Shown in pieces: positions 9,045 through 17,207 of a stretch of 64,000 bases of DNA. Origin of the DNA: Pedobacter sp. AK013 (lineage in GTDB: Bacteria; Bacteroidota; Bacteroidia; Sphingobacteriales; Sphingobacteriaceae). Position numbers and translations under genes: made by a program. The first letter of the stretch is position 1. Every line of letters starts with the position of its first letter. Location: positions 62,001 to 126,000 of the forward strand of contig NZ_JACHCQ010000015.1 in NCBI RefSeq assembly GCF_014205835.1. Direction: 5' to 3'. The notes below the pieces were generated by a model that was given only the letters and a program-made list of their open reading frames with translations, had not been told where the DNA came from and did no database searches.

Positions 9045-10044
9045 GGTCTGTTAATGTTTTTAAAAAAGCTTTAATCTGTTCTTTTTCTGTTATATTTAGT
9101 GGAATTCCTGTTTTCAATTGAACATCAAGATTTGTGGAGGCCTTTATTCCAGAATTGTAATGTTCTAAAACTTCATCTAAGCTGTAAAAACGCCCGTCGT
9201 GCATGTATGGACTGGTATATTCGATGTTGCGTAAGGTAGGTACACGGAATTTTCCAAAGTCTGAAGCTACTCCTGTAATGTGCGAACGTCCTTCATCTGC
9301 ACTGAGCAGATCCAGGCCATTACTTCGGTAAGAAAAATCTGTAAAAAATGGCTCTGCATGGCAAGAGATACATTTTTCTTTGAACAGATTATAACCTGCC
9401 AGTTCTGAAGATGAAAAGGAAATGCTGCCCTCTTTACGCATCACCTTATCGTATTTCGAATTACCCGAAACTAATACCGCTGTAAATTGAGCAATCGACT
9501 TTAAAATCAGCTGCGAGTTGATTTCTGTTGAACCAAAAGCCTGTTTAAACAAATCAGGATATGGCGCCGTATTTTTCAGGAAAGTAACAATGGTTTGTAT
9601 ATCGGTTCCCATTTCGCAAGCATCGGTAATGGCATTTAATGGTGATGTTTCGATATTTTTTACACCACCATCCCAGAAGAAAGCTTTTTGCCAAGCCAAA
9701 TTAAAAAGTGGGGGTGTATTTCGCTTTCCCTGACAATTGTTTACGCCATGGCTTACTTTGTGATCAAGCTGTGTAAAGGCTGCAAATTGTTGGTGGCAAC
9801 TTCCACAAGAAACACTTTTATCTGCGGATAATCTGGCTTCGTAAAATATTTTCTTGCCCAGTGTAAAACCAGCATTACTTAATTTATTGTCTTCGAAATT
9901 GTATACCGGGGCAGGAAAGTTGGAAGGAACCGAAAAGGTAATTTTCTTTTCCTCTGGAGTTACTTCTTCTTCGCTCTTGCTACAGGCATACATCAACGCA
10001 ATGCTTAAAAAAAGCATTGCGAAGACTGTCATTTTCCTTAACAT
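9007..10044 (-). CDS. Dihaem cytochrome c peroxidase/MauG family lipoprotein (MbnH-like)
   Basis: 345 aa. Lipobox Cys21. Two haem-binding sites: CGSCH (residues 80-84) and CISCH (225-229); FNLAWQKAFFWDGGVKNIE and SPYMHDGRFYSLDEVLEHYNSG are classic CcpA/MauG segments. Family members reduce peroxide or oxidise Trp/Tyr side chains of partner proteins. Its start directly abuts the stop of an MbnP-like gene, the arrangement of the MbnP/MbnH pair in which MbnH converts a Trp of MbnP to kynurenine to create a copper site (family knowledge). By context I favour that role over simple peroxide defence. Confidence 0.9.
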   Translation of the reverse strand: MLRKMTVFAMLFLSIALMYACSKSEEEVTPEEKKITFSVPSNFPAPVYNFEDNKLSNAGFTLGKKIFYEARLSADKSVSCGSCHQQFAAFTQLDHKVSHGVNNCQGKRNTPPLFNLAWQKAFFWDGGVKNIETSPLNAITDACEMGTDIQTIVTFLKNTAPYPDLFKQAFGSTEINSQLILKSIAQFTAVLVSGNSKYDKVMRKEGSISFSSSELAGYNLFKEKCISCHAEPFFTDFSYRSNGLDLLSADEGRSHITGVASDFGKFRVPTLRNIEYTSPYMHDGRFYSLDEVLEHYNSGIKASTNLDVQLKTGIPLNITEKEQIKAFLKTLTDHEFIKNTLYSES

Positions 10045-10815
10045 TTAATTGTGGATATGATCTAACCGGAATAAACCATTTGCGTAGTTATTGGCAACAA
10101 TTACAGAATTTACCCCACCCATGGTAAGGTATAAAGTAGAGAAACTAATATCAGTTTTACCTGTGAATAATGCAGCCGCATTTACTTTAAAGTGCATATT
10201 TGGCTTACCATCTGTTCTTACACGAAGTGGATTTGCAGCATTAATTTCAGTACTGAATGTTCTGATTGTGTTATTTGGATCGGTAACGCCACCGATATGG
10301 AAAGTAAGTGCATTTCCTGTTGCCGGCGATTGTGGCGAAGTTCCCTCTAACTTAACAAATATGTAGCCGCTGTTCCATGTCCAGAACATACCGTTGATTG
10401 GATCTAAAGCACCGGTTTGTGCACCAGCAAAATTGCGGGCATAATCTACGCCGATTGTATATTCAATTTTGATATAATCACCCGTTGGAACATCTTTTAG
10501 CGTAATGTTGGTAGATTCTTCTTTAGATGCATCAATTAAAAAATAACTCTCTGGAATTAAATAAGTTGTTCCATCTGCCTTGCTTAATTTAATATTGCTT
10601 ACATAGTATTTAAATACATTGATTTTGAAATCTTCACCTTTGGCATTTTTGTAGGTGGTGGTATTTAGAACCAGCGGACTTCCATTTACCTGGTTTTCGA
10701 ATTCAATTGAGAAAGAAGATTTAGTATCTGCTGTAACTTCATCAGCGCTTTTTTTGCAAGAAGATAATAGTATAATAGGGCATAACAATGCCAAAAAGTA
10801 TTGTGATAATTTCAT
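10045..10815 (-). CDS. MbnP-family copper-binding lipoprotein
   Basis: 256 aa. Lipobox LSSC (Cys20). The domain shows SIEFENQVNG, YYVSNIKL, the long-range motif GMFWTWNSGYIFVKLEG (Trp145, Trp147) and TFHIGG (His173), which together are the recognisable MbnP signature. In characterised MbnP a Trp is oxidised by the partner MbnH and copper is then bound. The partner gene follows with no intergenic gap. No methanobactin precursor is seen, as is usual outside methanotrophs. Location inferred: periplasm-facing membrane anchor. Confidence 0.88.
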   Translation of the reverse strand: MKLSQYFLALLCPIILLSSCKKSADEVTADTKSSFSIEFENQVNGSPLVLNTTTYKNAKGEDFKINVFKYYVSNIKLSKADGTTYLIPESYFLIDASKEESTNITLKDVPTGDYIKIEYTIGVDYARNFAGAQTGALDPINGMFWTWNSGYIFVKLEGTSPQSPATGNALTFHIGGVTDPNNTIRTFSTEINAANPLRVRTDGKPNMHFKVNAAALFTGKTDISFSTLYLTMGGVNSVIVANNYANGLFRLDHIHN

Positions 10816-10860
10816 TTTAAGAAAATTGAATAAGTAAAATTTTTAAGAATTCTAATAGGG

Positions 10861-10937
10861 ATCGCCATGCTGAATTCAATTCAACATCTTATAACCAAGA
10901 TATGTGATAGCCCCTGAAATAAATCCAGGATGACGAT
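10861..10937. repeat. Extragenic palindrome, degenerate copy (TGAACTTGTTTCAG family)
   Basis: ATCGCCATGCTGAATTCAATTC at the left and CCTGAAATAAATCCAGGATGACGAT at the right are mutually inverted and resemble the perfect copies at 35215 and 50416. Noncoding, between MbnP and the small Cys protein genes. Confidence 0.55.
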
Positions 10938-10954
10938 CGAGAAAAGGAATTTAC

Positions 10955-11326
10955 TTAAACCGTTTTCGGTGGATGAAAAATAGAAATGGAAAGATCTTTT
11001 AGCGGTTTTTCGATATAAAGACTTTCTGAAGTGATAATAAAATAAGGAAGATGATGGTTTAATGCAATAGTCTGAAATCTGGGCTCAGCCTCCACAACTC
11101 TTTTAAGGTTTTCTTGTGCCTGTTTGTTTTTACCATCAAGGTCTTTTAATTTTTTTGCCAGAAAACACTGTCCATCACAATGCAATTCGGGATGTTCTTT
11201 ATTGATACAAAATACACTGGTAATGTATTCTTTGTTCATTTTATAACCAGAATAAATCACCAACTGCATGAAGCCATTGCTAACGGTACATGTAATGATT
11301 AGATATATTAAGATTTTTTTGAACAT
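10955..11326 (-). CDS. Small exported/membrane protein with CINK...HCDGQCFLAKKL motif
   Basis: 123 aa, hydrophobic N-terminus (residues 4-26, signal anchor or signal peptide), then CINKEHPELHCDGQCFLAKKL at about 40-60 with three Cys and two His, then a soluble tail with HHLPYF. I recall the C-x-N-K...C-x-G-x-C-x-L-x-K-x-L pattern as common in small Bacteroidota proteins, but no function is known to me. As first gene of the copper-type block it is a candidate metal-binding or redox protein (inference). A 139-nt gap with a degenerate palindrome separates it from MbnP, so it may be a separate transcript. Confidence 0.75.
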   Translation of the reverse strand: MFKKILIYLIITCTVSNGFMQLVIYSGYKMNKEYITSVFCINKEHPELHCDGQCFLAKKLKDLDGKNKQAQENLKRVVEAEPRFQTIALNHHLPYFIITSESLYIEKPLKDLSISIFHPPKTV

Positions 11327-11468
11327 GGGTATTGCGCTGCAAAAGTATTAAAGAAATTGGTTGCAGCAAAGAAAAAATAAGAAAGGCACAGTACTTTTTG
11401 ATACTAACAACTTATTTTGAAATTACTATGCCTAAAACGACTCATAAATTGCACATTTGAATTCAGTT

Positions 11469-11504
11469 ACGTCATACTAGCTACATTTCAGTCGAGATGA
11501 TGAC
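11469..11504. repeat. Truncated extragenic palindrome (GTCGAGATGA family)
   Basis: ACGTCATACTAGC ... TTTCAGTCGAGATGATGAC keeps the inverted GTCAT/ATGAC ends of the 16403 element but is only 36 nt. Part of the 259-nt gap between the Cys-motif protein and the phosphohexomutase, which otherwise holds only the terminator at 11527. Confidence 0.5.
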
Positions 11505-11526
11505 ACTAATAAATATTGAATAAACA

Positions 11527-11560
11527 AAAAACACAGATGAGATCATTCATCTGTGTTTTT
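11527..11560 (-). terminator. Rho-independent terminator of the phosphohexomutase gene
   Basis: Perfect 14-bp stem AAAAACACAGATGA / TCATCTGTGTTTTT with a 6-nt loop, 26 nt past the stop codon; on the minus strand it runs into TTTTTGTTTA. Confidence 0.9.
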
Positions 11561-11585
11561 ACTTTATAAATAACTATTTATTAAG

Positions 11586-13322
11586 CTATGCCTGCAAATC
11601 AGCCATTACCGCTTTAATTTTATCATCAAGATGCGCATTAACCGATTTGAAATCATTTCTATCGGCTAAAGCTGCATTTACACTACAATAGAATTTAATT
11701 TTTGGCTCTGTGCCGCTTGGGCGTGCAGAAACAATACTACCATCTTCTGTAATAAACTGTAAAACATCAGAAGTCGGATAATTTAATTTACTTACTTTTC
11801 CTGTCGCCAAATCTGTTTCCTGACTTAATTCGTAATCTTTTAGTACTGAAACTTTAGAACCATCCAGTGTTGCAGGTGGGTTTTCCCTAAATTTAACCAT
11901 CATGGCTTTAATTTCTTCAGCTCCCGATTTACCTTTTTTGGTTAACGAAACTAGATCTTCTTTATAAAGGCCATATTCTACATACATATCCAATAGGGCA
12001 TTGTATAAACTTGCACCTTTATCTTTATAATAAGCAGTCATTTCAGAAATAAAAGCAGCAGAAACCACTGCATCTTTATCGCGTACCAAATCGCCAACCA
12101 GATAACCGTAGCTCTCTTCACCACCACCAATAAAGTATTTTTTACCTTCCAGTTCAGTCATTAACTGGCCGATGTATTTAAACCCTGTTAAGGTATTATA
12201 GTAGGTAACATCTTTTTTCTTTGCTATTTCTTCAATCAAATTAGAAGTTACAATCGTTTTAACAATAAACTGGTTGCCATCTAATTTACCACGCTCTTCC
12301 CAAGCAGATAAAAGATAATTGATTAATAAACTTCCGGTCTGGTTACCATTAAGTAATACCCATTCACCATCGTTATCTTTTACGGCAATCCCTACGCGGT
12401 CAGCATCAGGGTCTGTTGCCAAAACTAAATCGGCATCAATTTCCTTTGCCTTGTTCATGGCCAGGGTTAATGCATCTTTTTCTTCTGGATTTGGATATAC
12501 TACTGTAGGGAAATTTCCATCCGGCGTGCTTTGCTCTTCAACTAAAGTTACATTGGTAAAACCAAATTGGGCCAATGCTTTAGGAACCAAAGTAATTCCT
12601 GTTCCGTGGATAGGAGAATATACGATTTTTAGATCATGTTGTCTCTTAATAGCATCAGGAGAAATCGAAAGTGCCGTAATACCATCTAAGTAAAGCTTAT
12701 CTACATCTTCACCAATCAATTCGATATTCTCATCTACACGGTCGAATTTTACTTCATCAATACTTTTGATCTTATTTACTTCATCAATCACCAATTTATC
12801 ATCAGGAGAAGTAAACTGGCCACCATCAGCACCATAAGCTTTATAACCGTTATATTCTTTAGGGTTATGCGAGGCGGTTAACATTACACCACTTTTGCAA
12901 CCAAAATGACGTACAGCAAAAGAAAGTTCAGGTGTTGGTCTCAACGAAGAGAAGAAATATACGTGTATGCCATTTGCAGAGAAAACATCAGCTGTAATTT
13001 TTGCAAAATAATCAGAGTTGTTGCGACTATCGTGTGCAATGGCAACTTTAATTCTTTCGTTCGGATACTTATTATTCAGGTAATTGGCTAAGCCCTGTGT
13101 GGCTGTTCCAATGGTGTATTTGTTTATACGGTTGGAGCCTGCACCCATAATGCCGCGCAAGCCACCTGTTCCAAATTCTAAACTTTTATAAAATGCATCT
13201 GTTAATTCGGTAGTTGCATCTTTGTCTACAAGGGCCTGTATTTCTGCCTTGGTATTTTCATCGTAATTTCCACTTAACCACTGATTAATTGTGTTTTGTG
13301 TTGATTGGTCAATTGCCTGCAT
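11586..13322 (-). CDS. Phosphoglucomutase/phosphomannomutase (alpha-D-phosphohexomutase)
   Basis: 578 aa, the length of the bacterial PGM2-like group. Active-site serine loop TASHNPKEYNGYKAYG, metal loop DPDADRVG, sugar-specificity loop GGEESYG and phosphate-binding loop RPSGTEPKIKFY are all present in order. It interconverts hexose 1- and 6-phosphates in the cytoplasm; the exact sugar cannot be fixed by eye. Monocistronic with its own terminator at 11527-11560. Confidence 0.95.
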   Translation of the reverse strand: MQAIDQSTQNTINQWLSGNYDENTKAEIQALVDKDATTELTDAFYKSLEFGTGGLRGIMGAGSNRINKYTIGTATQGLANYLNNKYPNERIKVAIAHDSRNNSDYFAKITADVFSANGIHVYFFSSLRPTPELSFAVRHFGCKSGVMLTASHNPKEYNGYKAYGADGGQFTSPDDKLVIDEVNKIKSIDEVKFDRVDENIELIGEDVDKLYLDGITALSISPDAIKRQHDLKIVYSPIHGTGITLVPKALAQFGFTNVTLVEEQSTPDGNFPTVVYPNPEEKDALTLAMNKAKEIDADLVLATDPDADRVGIAVKDNDGEWVLLNGNQTGSLLINYLLSAWEERGKLDGNQFIVKTIVTSNLIEEIAKKKDVTYYNTLTGFKYIGQLMTELEGKKYFIGGGEESYGYLVGDLVRDKDAVVSAAFISEMTAYYKDKGASLYNALLDMYVEYGLYKEDLVSLTKKGKSGAEEIKAMMVKFRENPPATLDGSKVSVLKDYELSQETDLATGKVSKLNYPTSDVLQFITEDGSIVSARPSGTEPKIKFYCSVNAALADRNDFKSVNAHLDDKIKAVMADLQA

Positions 13323-13584
13323 TGAGCTGTTTTTTAAATTTAATATCTGGTGTTGAACAAATTTTAGTGAATGATGTTTGGTTGAAACGTATTTATTTCA
13401 ACTCATCCAAATTTTATTTTGTTGAGGGTGTTGCTTTTAAGCTGCTTTTGTTTAATTTCACGCCCCGATACAATAATAAAGAAAATCCAGTATTAATGTG
13501 AGGCGATTGTAACTTTTTTAAAATAGTTGCAGAAACAACTAGGTTGCTGTCGTTTGATCATGGATAAAAACAATTTATAAACAG

Positions 13585-14898
13585 ATGAAAATATTAAAAT
13601 TTGGGGGTACTTCTGTAGGTAGTCCCGAGCGCATGACGAAGTTGCTGGATATCATTAATCCAAATGAAGAGCAGATTGTAGTTTTATCAGCAGTGTCTGG
13701 TACTACAAATAGTTTAGTAGAAATTGCAAATTATTTTTTAGCTGGAGATAAGAAGAAGGGAAGCGAGTGTGTCGAAAACCTATATCAGAAATATAAAGCT
13801 TTTGTTATTGAATTATTGCCTGCTGCCGAATTTCAGGAGCAGGGAAATGAAGTGATTGATTATCACTTTGGTTTCTTAGCAGGCTTGGCAAATGATATTT
13901 TTACTTCAATTGAAGAGAAAGTAGTTTTGGCACAGGGTGAACTATTGTCTACAACTTTGTACCATATTTATTTAAAATCAATTGGTGTGGCATCGGTGCT
14001 GCTTCCTGCTTTAGATTTTATGAAAACGGATGAAGATAACGAACCTGATATTCCGTTTACCACGAAACATTTAATGCCACTTTTGGAGCAACATAAAGAC
14101 AATAAATTATTCATTACCCAAGGTTACATTTGTCGAAACAGTTTTGGCGAAGTAGATAACCTGCGCCGTGGTGGAAGCGATTATACAGCATCTTTATTGG
14201 GTGCTGCAATTCTGGCTGAAGAAGTTCAGATCTGGACAGATATAGACGGAATGCACAACAACGATCCACGTATTGTTAAAGGAACAAAACCGATCGCCCA
14301 GCTATCATTTGATGAAGCAGCTGAGCTAGCCTATTTTGGAGCGAAGATTTTGCATCCTCAATCTGTTTTCCCTGCACAGAAATACAAAATTCCGGTTCGT
14401 TTATTAAATACGATGGAGCCCTCTGCGGCAGGTACTTTAATTACCCACGATAGCGAAAAAGGTAAAATTAAATCAATAGCAGCTAAAGATGGGATTACGG
14501 CAATCCGTATCCAATCTAGCCGCATGTTATTGGCTTATGGTTTCTTGCGCAGAGTTTTCGAAGTATTTGAAAGATATAAAACACCAATCGATATGATCAC
14601 CACTTCGGAGGTGGCCGTATCCTTAACGATTGAAGAAACAGCACATCTGCCGCAGATTATTGAGGAGCTGGAGAGTTTCGGAACAGTAGAAGTAGATACC
14701 GATCACAGTATTGTGTGCGTAGTGGGCGATTTCGGTTCGGAGAAACATGGTTTCGCCAGCAGGGTGTTAGAAGGTTTAAAACACATCCCCATCCGCATGA
14801 TTTCTTACGGAGGTAGCAATTACAACGTTTCGCTTTTAATCCTAAGCGAGTATAAAACGGAGGCTTTAAGAAGCTTGCACAATAGATTATTCGAATAG
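13585..14898 (+). CDS. lysC: Aspartate kinase (aspartokinase)
   Basis: 437 aa, monofunctional. N-terminal KFGGTSVGSPERM, the RGGSDYTASLLGAA substrate segment and the WTDIDGMHNNDPRIV loop define the kinase domain; two ACT-type regulatory segments fill residues about 295-437. It catalyses the first step from aspartate toward lysine, threonine and methionine. lysA lies 318 nt downstream on the same strand, with two tiny minus-strand genes between. Upstream 262 nt (13323-13584) hold no gene or riboswitch I can identify. Confidence 0.93.
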   Translation: MKILKFGGTSVGSPERMTKLLDIINPNEEQIVVLSAVSGTTNSLVEIANYFLAGDKKKGSECVENLYQKYKAFVIELLPAAEFQEQGNEVIDYHFGFLAGLANDIFTSIEEKVVLAQGELLSTTLYHIYLKSIGVASVLLPALDFMKTDEDNEPDIPFTTKHLMPLLEQHKDNKLFITQGYICRNSFGEVDNLRRGGSDYTASLLGAAILAEEVQIWTDIDGMHNNDPRIVKGTKPIAQLSFDEAAELAYFGAKILHPQSVFPAQKYKIPVRLLNTMEPSAAGTLITHDSEKGKIKSIAAKDGITAIRIQSSRMLLAYGFLRRVFEVFERYKTPIDMITTSEVAVSLTIEETAHLPQIIEELESFGTVEVDTDHSIVCVVGDFGSEKHGFASRVLEGLKHIPIRMISYGGSNYNVSLLILSEYKTEALRSLHNRLFE

Positions 14899-15051
14899 AA
14901 GAAAAAATGCGCCGATAATGACCAACAATCCAATAAGGAAGTGAATAGCCAGGAAGCTTGATGGTAATAACTCATTTTTGTATTTTTTGTAGGAATTATA
15001 CAATCCTGCAGAAAGGATGAGAACAATAAATATGGCGGCTACTATCTTCAT
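14887..15051 (-). CDS. Tiny membrane protein (54 aa), unknown function
   Basis: Read by eye on the minus strand: MKIVAAIFIVLILSAGLY..., then a charged loop NSYKKYKNELLPSS and a second hydrophobic helix FLAIHFLIGLLVIIGAFFLL. Its ATG overlaps the TGA stop of the upstream tiny gene (ATGA, 15048-15051), a classic translational-coupling arrangement that argues both are real. Its 3' end overlaps the last 12 nt of the aspartokinase gene. Two transmembrane helices with a hairpin; function unknown. Confidence 0.6.
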   Translation of the reverse strand: MKIVAAIFIVLILSAGLYNSYKKYKNELLPSSFLAIHFLIGLLVIIGAFFLLFE

Positions 15052-15218
15052 TTTTTGATAAATAATAAGAACAATACGATGAGGAGTAATACGATAAAAA
15101 ATCGAATTTTTCCATTGTATTGTTTCTGGGTAATTCTTCCATGCTTTAAATCCAGGTAGTTACCCAAATAAATTAGCCCAAAGAATAAAATTAAAATTAT
15201 AATAAGGAATTTGAACAT
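15048..15218 (-). CDS. Tiny membrane protein (56 aa), unknown function
   Basis: MFKFLIIILILFFGLIYLGNYL, polar linker DLKHGRITQKQYNGKIR, second helix FFIVLLLIVLFLLFIKK. A longer start at 15251 exists inside lysA, but ATG at 15218 gives a compact two-helix protein. The start codon overlaps the lysA ATG (15217) on the other strand within the palindromic ACATGT. Coupled by ATGA to the next 54-aa gene. No homologue recognised. Confidence 0.58.
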   Translation of the reverse strand: MFKFLIIILILFFGLIYLGNYLDLKHGRITQKQYNGKIRFFIVLLLIVLFLLFIKK

Positions 15219-16383
15219 GTTCGCCGATAAAGATATATCAAAGTTTAACAATATTGAAACGCCTTTTTACTACTATGATACCAACCTGTTGCAAAAAACC
15301 TTGCACACCTGTGCAGATGCAGCAGCTCCATATCAATTTCATATCCACTATGCACTAAAGGCAAATTTCAATACTGTACTGTTAAACCAGATCAAAGAAA
15401 TTGGTTTTGGTGCAGATTGTGTGAGTGCCGGTGAGGTAAGAAGAGCAGTTGAAGTTGGCTTTGATCACAAAAAAATTGTATTTGCCGGAGTTGGTAAATC
15501 TGATAAAGAAATTAATGAGGCATTAGATCTGGATATTTTCTGTTTTAACGTAGAATCCATCCAGGAATTAGCGGTATTAAATGAGCTTGCTGAAAAAAAA
15601 GGCAAAACCGCTCAGGTGGCTATTCGTATCAATCCAAATGTTGATGCGCATACCCACCACAACATTACCACTGGTTTGGACGAAAATAAATTCGGGATCA
15701 ATTCATGGGATTTACAAGAATGTGCCGATGCCTTAAAAGCTTCGTCAAACCTGAAATTTATCGGCATTCATTTTCATATCGGCTCACAGATTACCAATTT
15801 GGATGTTTACAAAAACCTCTGTGTGCGTGTAAACGAATTTGCAGCCTGGTTTGAGGATAAGGGTTTTACTTTAAAGGTTTTAAACGTTGGTGGTGGTTTA
15901 GGTATCGATTATCACAATCCTGATAACCAGATCCCTGATTTTAAATCTTATTTTAAGATTTTTAACGAATTTCTTACCGTTAAACCTGGTCAGGAAGTGC
16001 ATTTCGAATTGGGTAGGGCTTTGGTTGGTCAATCAGCATCGCTAATTACAAGAGTTCTGTATGTAAAAAATGGTAAGAAGAAAAATTTTGTGGTTTTAGA
16101 TGCCGGTATGACCGAATTGATGCGTCCGGCCTTATACCAGGCTTACCACAAGATTGAGAATTTGTCTCAAATCTCAAATATTAAATCTCAAACCTCAATT
16201 AAGTATGATATCGTCGGACCAATCTGTGAAAGTACGGATTGCTTTGGTAAAGAAGTAGAACAACCAGAATCTTTCAGGGGCGATATTTTTGCCATCCGTA
16301 GTGCTGGTGCTTATGGAGAAGTAATGGCTTCAAAATACAACTTAAGAGATGCAATAAGATCAGTTTATAGCTACGAGATATAA
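15217..16383 (+). CDS. lysA: Diaminopimelate decarboxylase
   Basis: 388 aa from ATG 15217, preceded by AAGGA 8 nt upstream; a TTG at 15211 is possible but less likely. PLP-lysine segment HYALKANFN, HFHIGSQ, GGGLGIDYH and GPICESTDCFG are the fold III decarboxylase hallmarks. It decarboxylates meso-DAP to lysine. Forms the lysine branch with the upstream aspartokinase. Odd: a Ser/Gln-rich insert NLSQISNIKSQTS, encoded by imperfect TCTCAAA repeats (about 16160-16200), lies just before the CxxS active-site segment. Confidence 0.95.
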   Translation: MFADKDISKFNNIETPFYYYDTNLLQKTLHTCADAAAPYQFHIHYALKANFNTVLLNQIKEIGFGADCVSAGEVRRAVEVGFDHKKIVFAGVGKSDKEINEALDLDIFCFNVESIQELAVLNELAEKKGKTAQVAIRINPNVDAHTHHNITTGLDENKFGINSWDLQECADALKASSNLKFIGIHFHIGSQITNLDVYKNLCVRVNEFAAWFEDKGFTLKVLNVGGGLGIDYHNPDNQIPDFKSYFKIFNEFLTVKPGQEVHFELGRALVGQSASLITRVLYVKNGKKKNFVVLDAGMTELMRPALYQAYHKIENLSQISNIKSQTSIKYDIVGPICESTDCFGKEVEQPESFRGDIFAIRSAGAYGEVMASKYNLRDAIRSVYSYEI

Positions 16384-16402
16384 TTAACCATTTTAAAAAA
16401 AG

Positions 16403-16491
16403 ATCGTCATTTCGAGCGAAGTGCAACGGAGTCGAGAAATCTGTCCTGAGGTAAATCTCTCCATTCCACTGCGTTTCAGTCGAGATGACGA
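16403..16491. repeat. Extragenic palindromic element (ATCGTCATTTCGAG family)
   Basis: Left end ATCGTCATTTCGAGCG and right end CAGTCGAGATGACGAT are inverted repeats, with AACGGAGTCGAGAAATCT and CTCTCCATTCCACTGCG inside. Nearly the same unit occurs at 46754-46868. Fills the lysA-ABC ATPase convergent gap and could also end transcription from both sides. Confidence 0.85.
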
Positions 16492-16503
16492 TTTTTCTTT
16501 CAA

Positions 16504-17199
16504 TTAAATCGTCTCCAGGTACAGTTTCTGAAGATCAACTGCCGAAATATCCTTAGCATCCAGCGTATGCACAAGAGAGCCCTGTCTCATAATTCCAATC
16601 CTGGTGCCTACATTTACCGCGTTAAAAATATCATGTGTGGCCATAAAAACACTCCGGCCATCCAGCGAAAGCTGTTTTACAATTTCACTAAACTCATCTG
16701 TAGCTTTAGGATCAAGACCACTTGTTGGTTCGTCCATTAAAATAACCCTGGCATTTTTAGCCACTGCTATGGCGATTCCTACCTTTTGTCGCATACCCTT
16801 ACTGTAACTGCCCAGCCTTTTATGAAAAGCGTCAGGCTGAAGACCAGCTTGAAGCAAAAATGCTTCAAGCTCATTTATTTTATAACTATAACCAGCAATA
16901 CGGCTAAAAAAATCAAGATTTTCAATGCTGCTCAGGTGACTATAAAGCATCACCACTTCGGGAATGTAGGCTAAAAACTGTTTGGTTTGCTCGTTATTGG
17001 GGCTAACCAATATATCGTTTACCCTGGCTTCGCCACTACTGGCTACTGTAAAGCCAAGAAAAAGGTTAATGGTAGTGGTTTTGCCTGCACCATTCTGTCC
17101 AAGCAAACAAAATACTTCTCCTGCCTCTACCTTTAAATTCAGGTTATTTAAGGCAATATGGTCCTGGTATTTTTTGGTTAATCCAATCGCTTCTAACAT
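16504..17199 (-). CDS. ABC transporter ATP-binding subunit (CcmA-type)
   Basis: 231 aa. Walker A GQNGAGKTTTI, signature YSKGMRQKVGIAIA, Walker B VILMDEPTSG and the switch His in MATHD are intact. Last gene of the four-gene minus-strand set permease-permease-TonB receptor-ATPase; 8 nt behind the receptor stop. It should energise the two permeases at 19495-22351. Adjacent lanthipeptide genes suggest export or self-protection (inference). Confidence 0.92.
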   Translation of the reverse strand: MLEAIGLTKKYQDHIALNNLNLKVEAGEVFCLLGQNGAGKTTTINLFLGFTVASSGEARVNDILVSPNNEQTKQFLAYIPEVVMLYSHLSSIENLDFFSRIAGYSYKINELEAFLLQAGLQPDAFHKRLGSYSKGMRQKVGIAIAVAKNARVILMDEPTSGLDPKATDEFSEIVKQLSLDGRSVFMATHDIFNAVNVGTRIGIMRQGSLVHTLDAKDISAVDLQKLYLETI

Positions 17200-17207
17200 A
17201 TAAAAAA

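Noticed and set aside
13289..13501. 70-aa plus-strand ORF over the phosphohexomutase start
   Set aside because: No domain, low-complexity composition, half antisense to a solid gene.
13323..13584. Lysine riboswitch upstream of aspartokinase
   Set aside because: No L-box core or terminator/antiterminator hairpins found.
14820..15026. 68-aa minus-strand ORF
   Set aside because: Wrong frame; the overlapping 54-aa frame has two clean membrane helices and an ATGA link to its neighbour.
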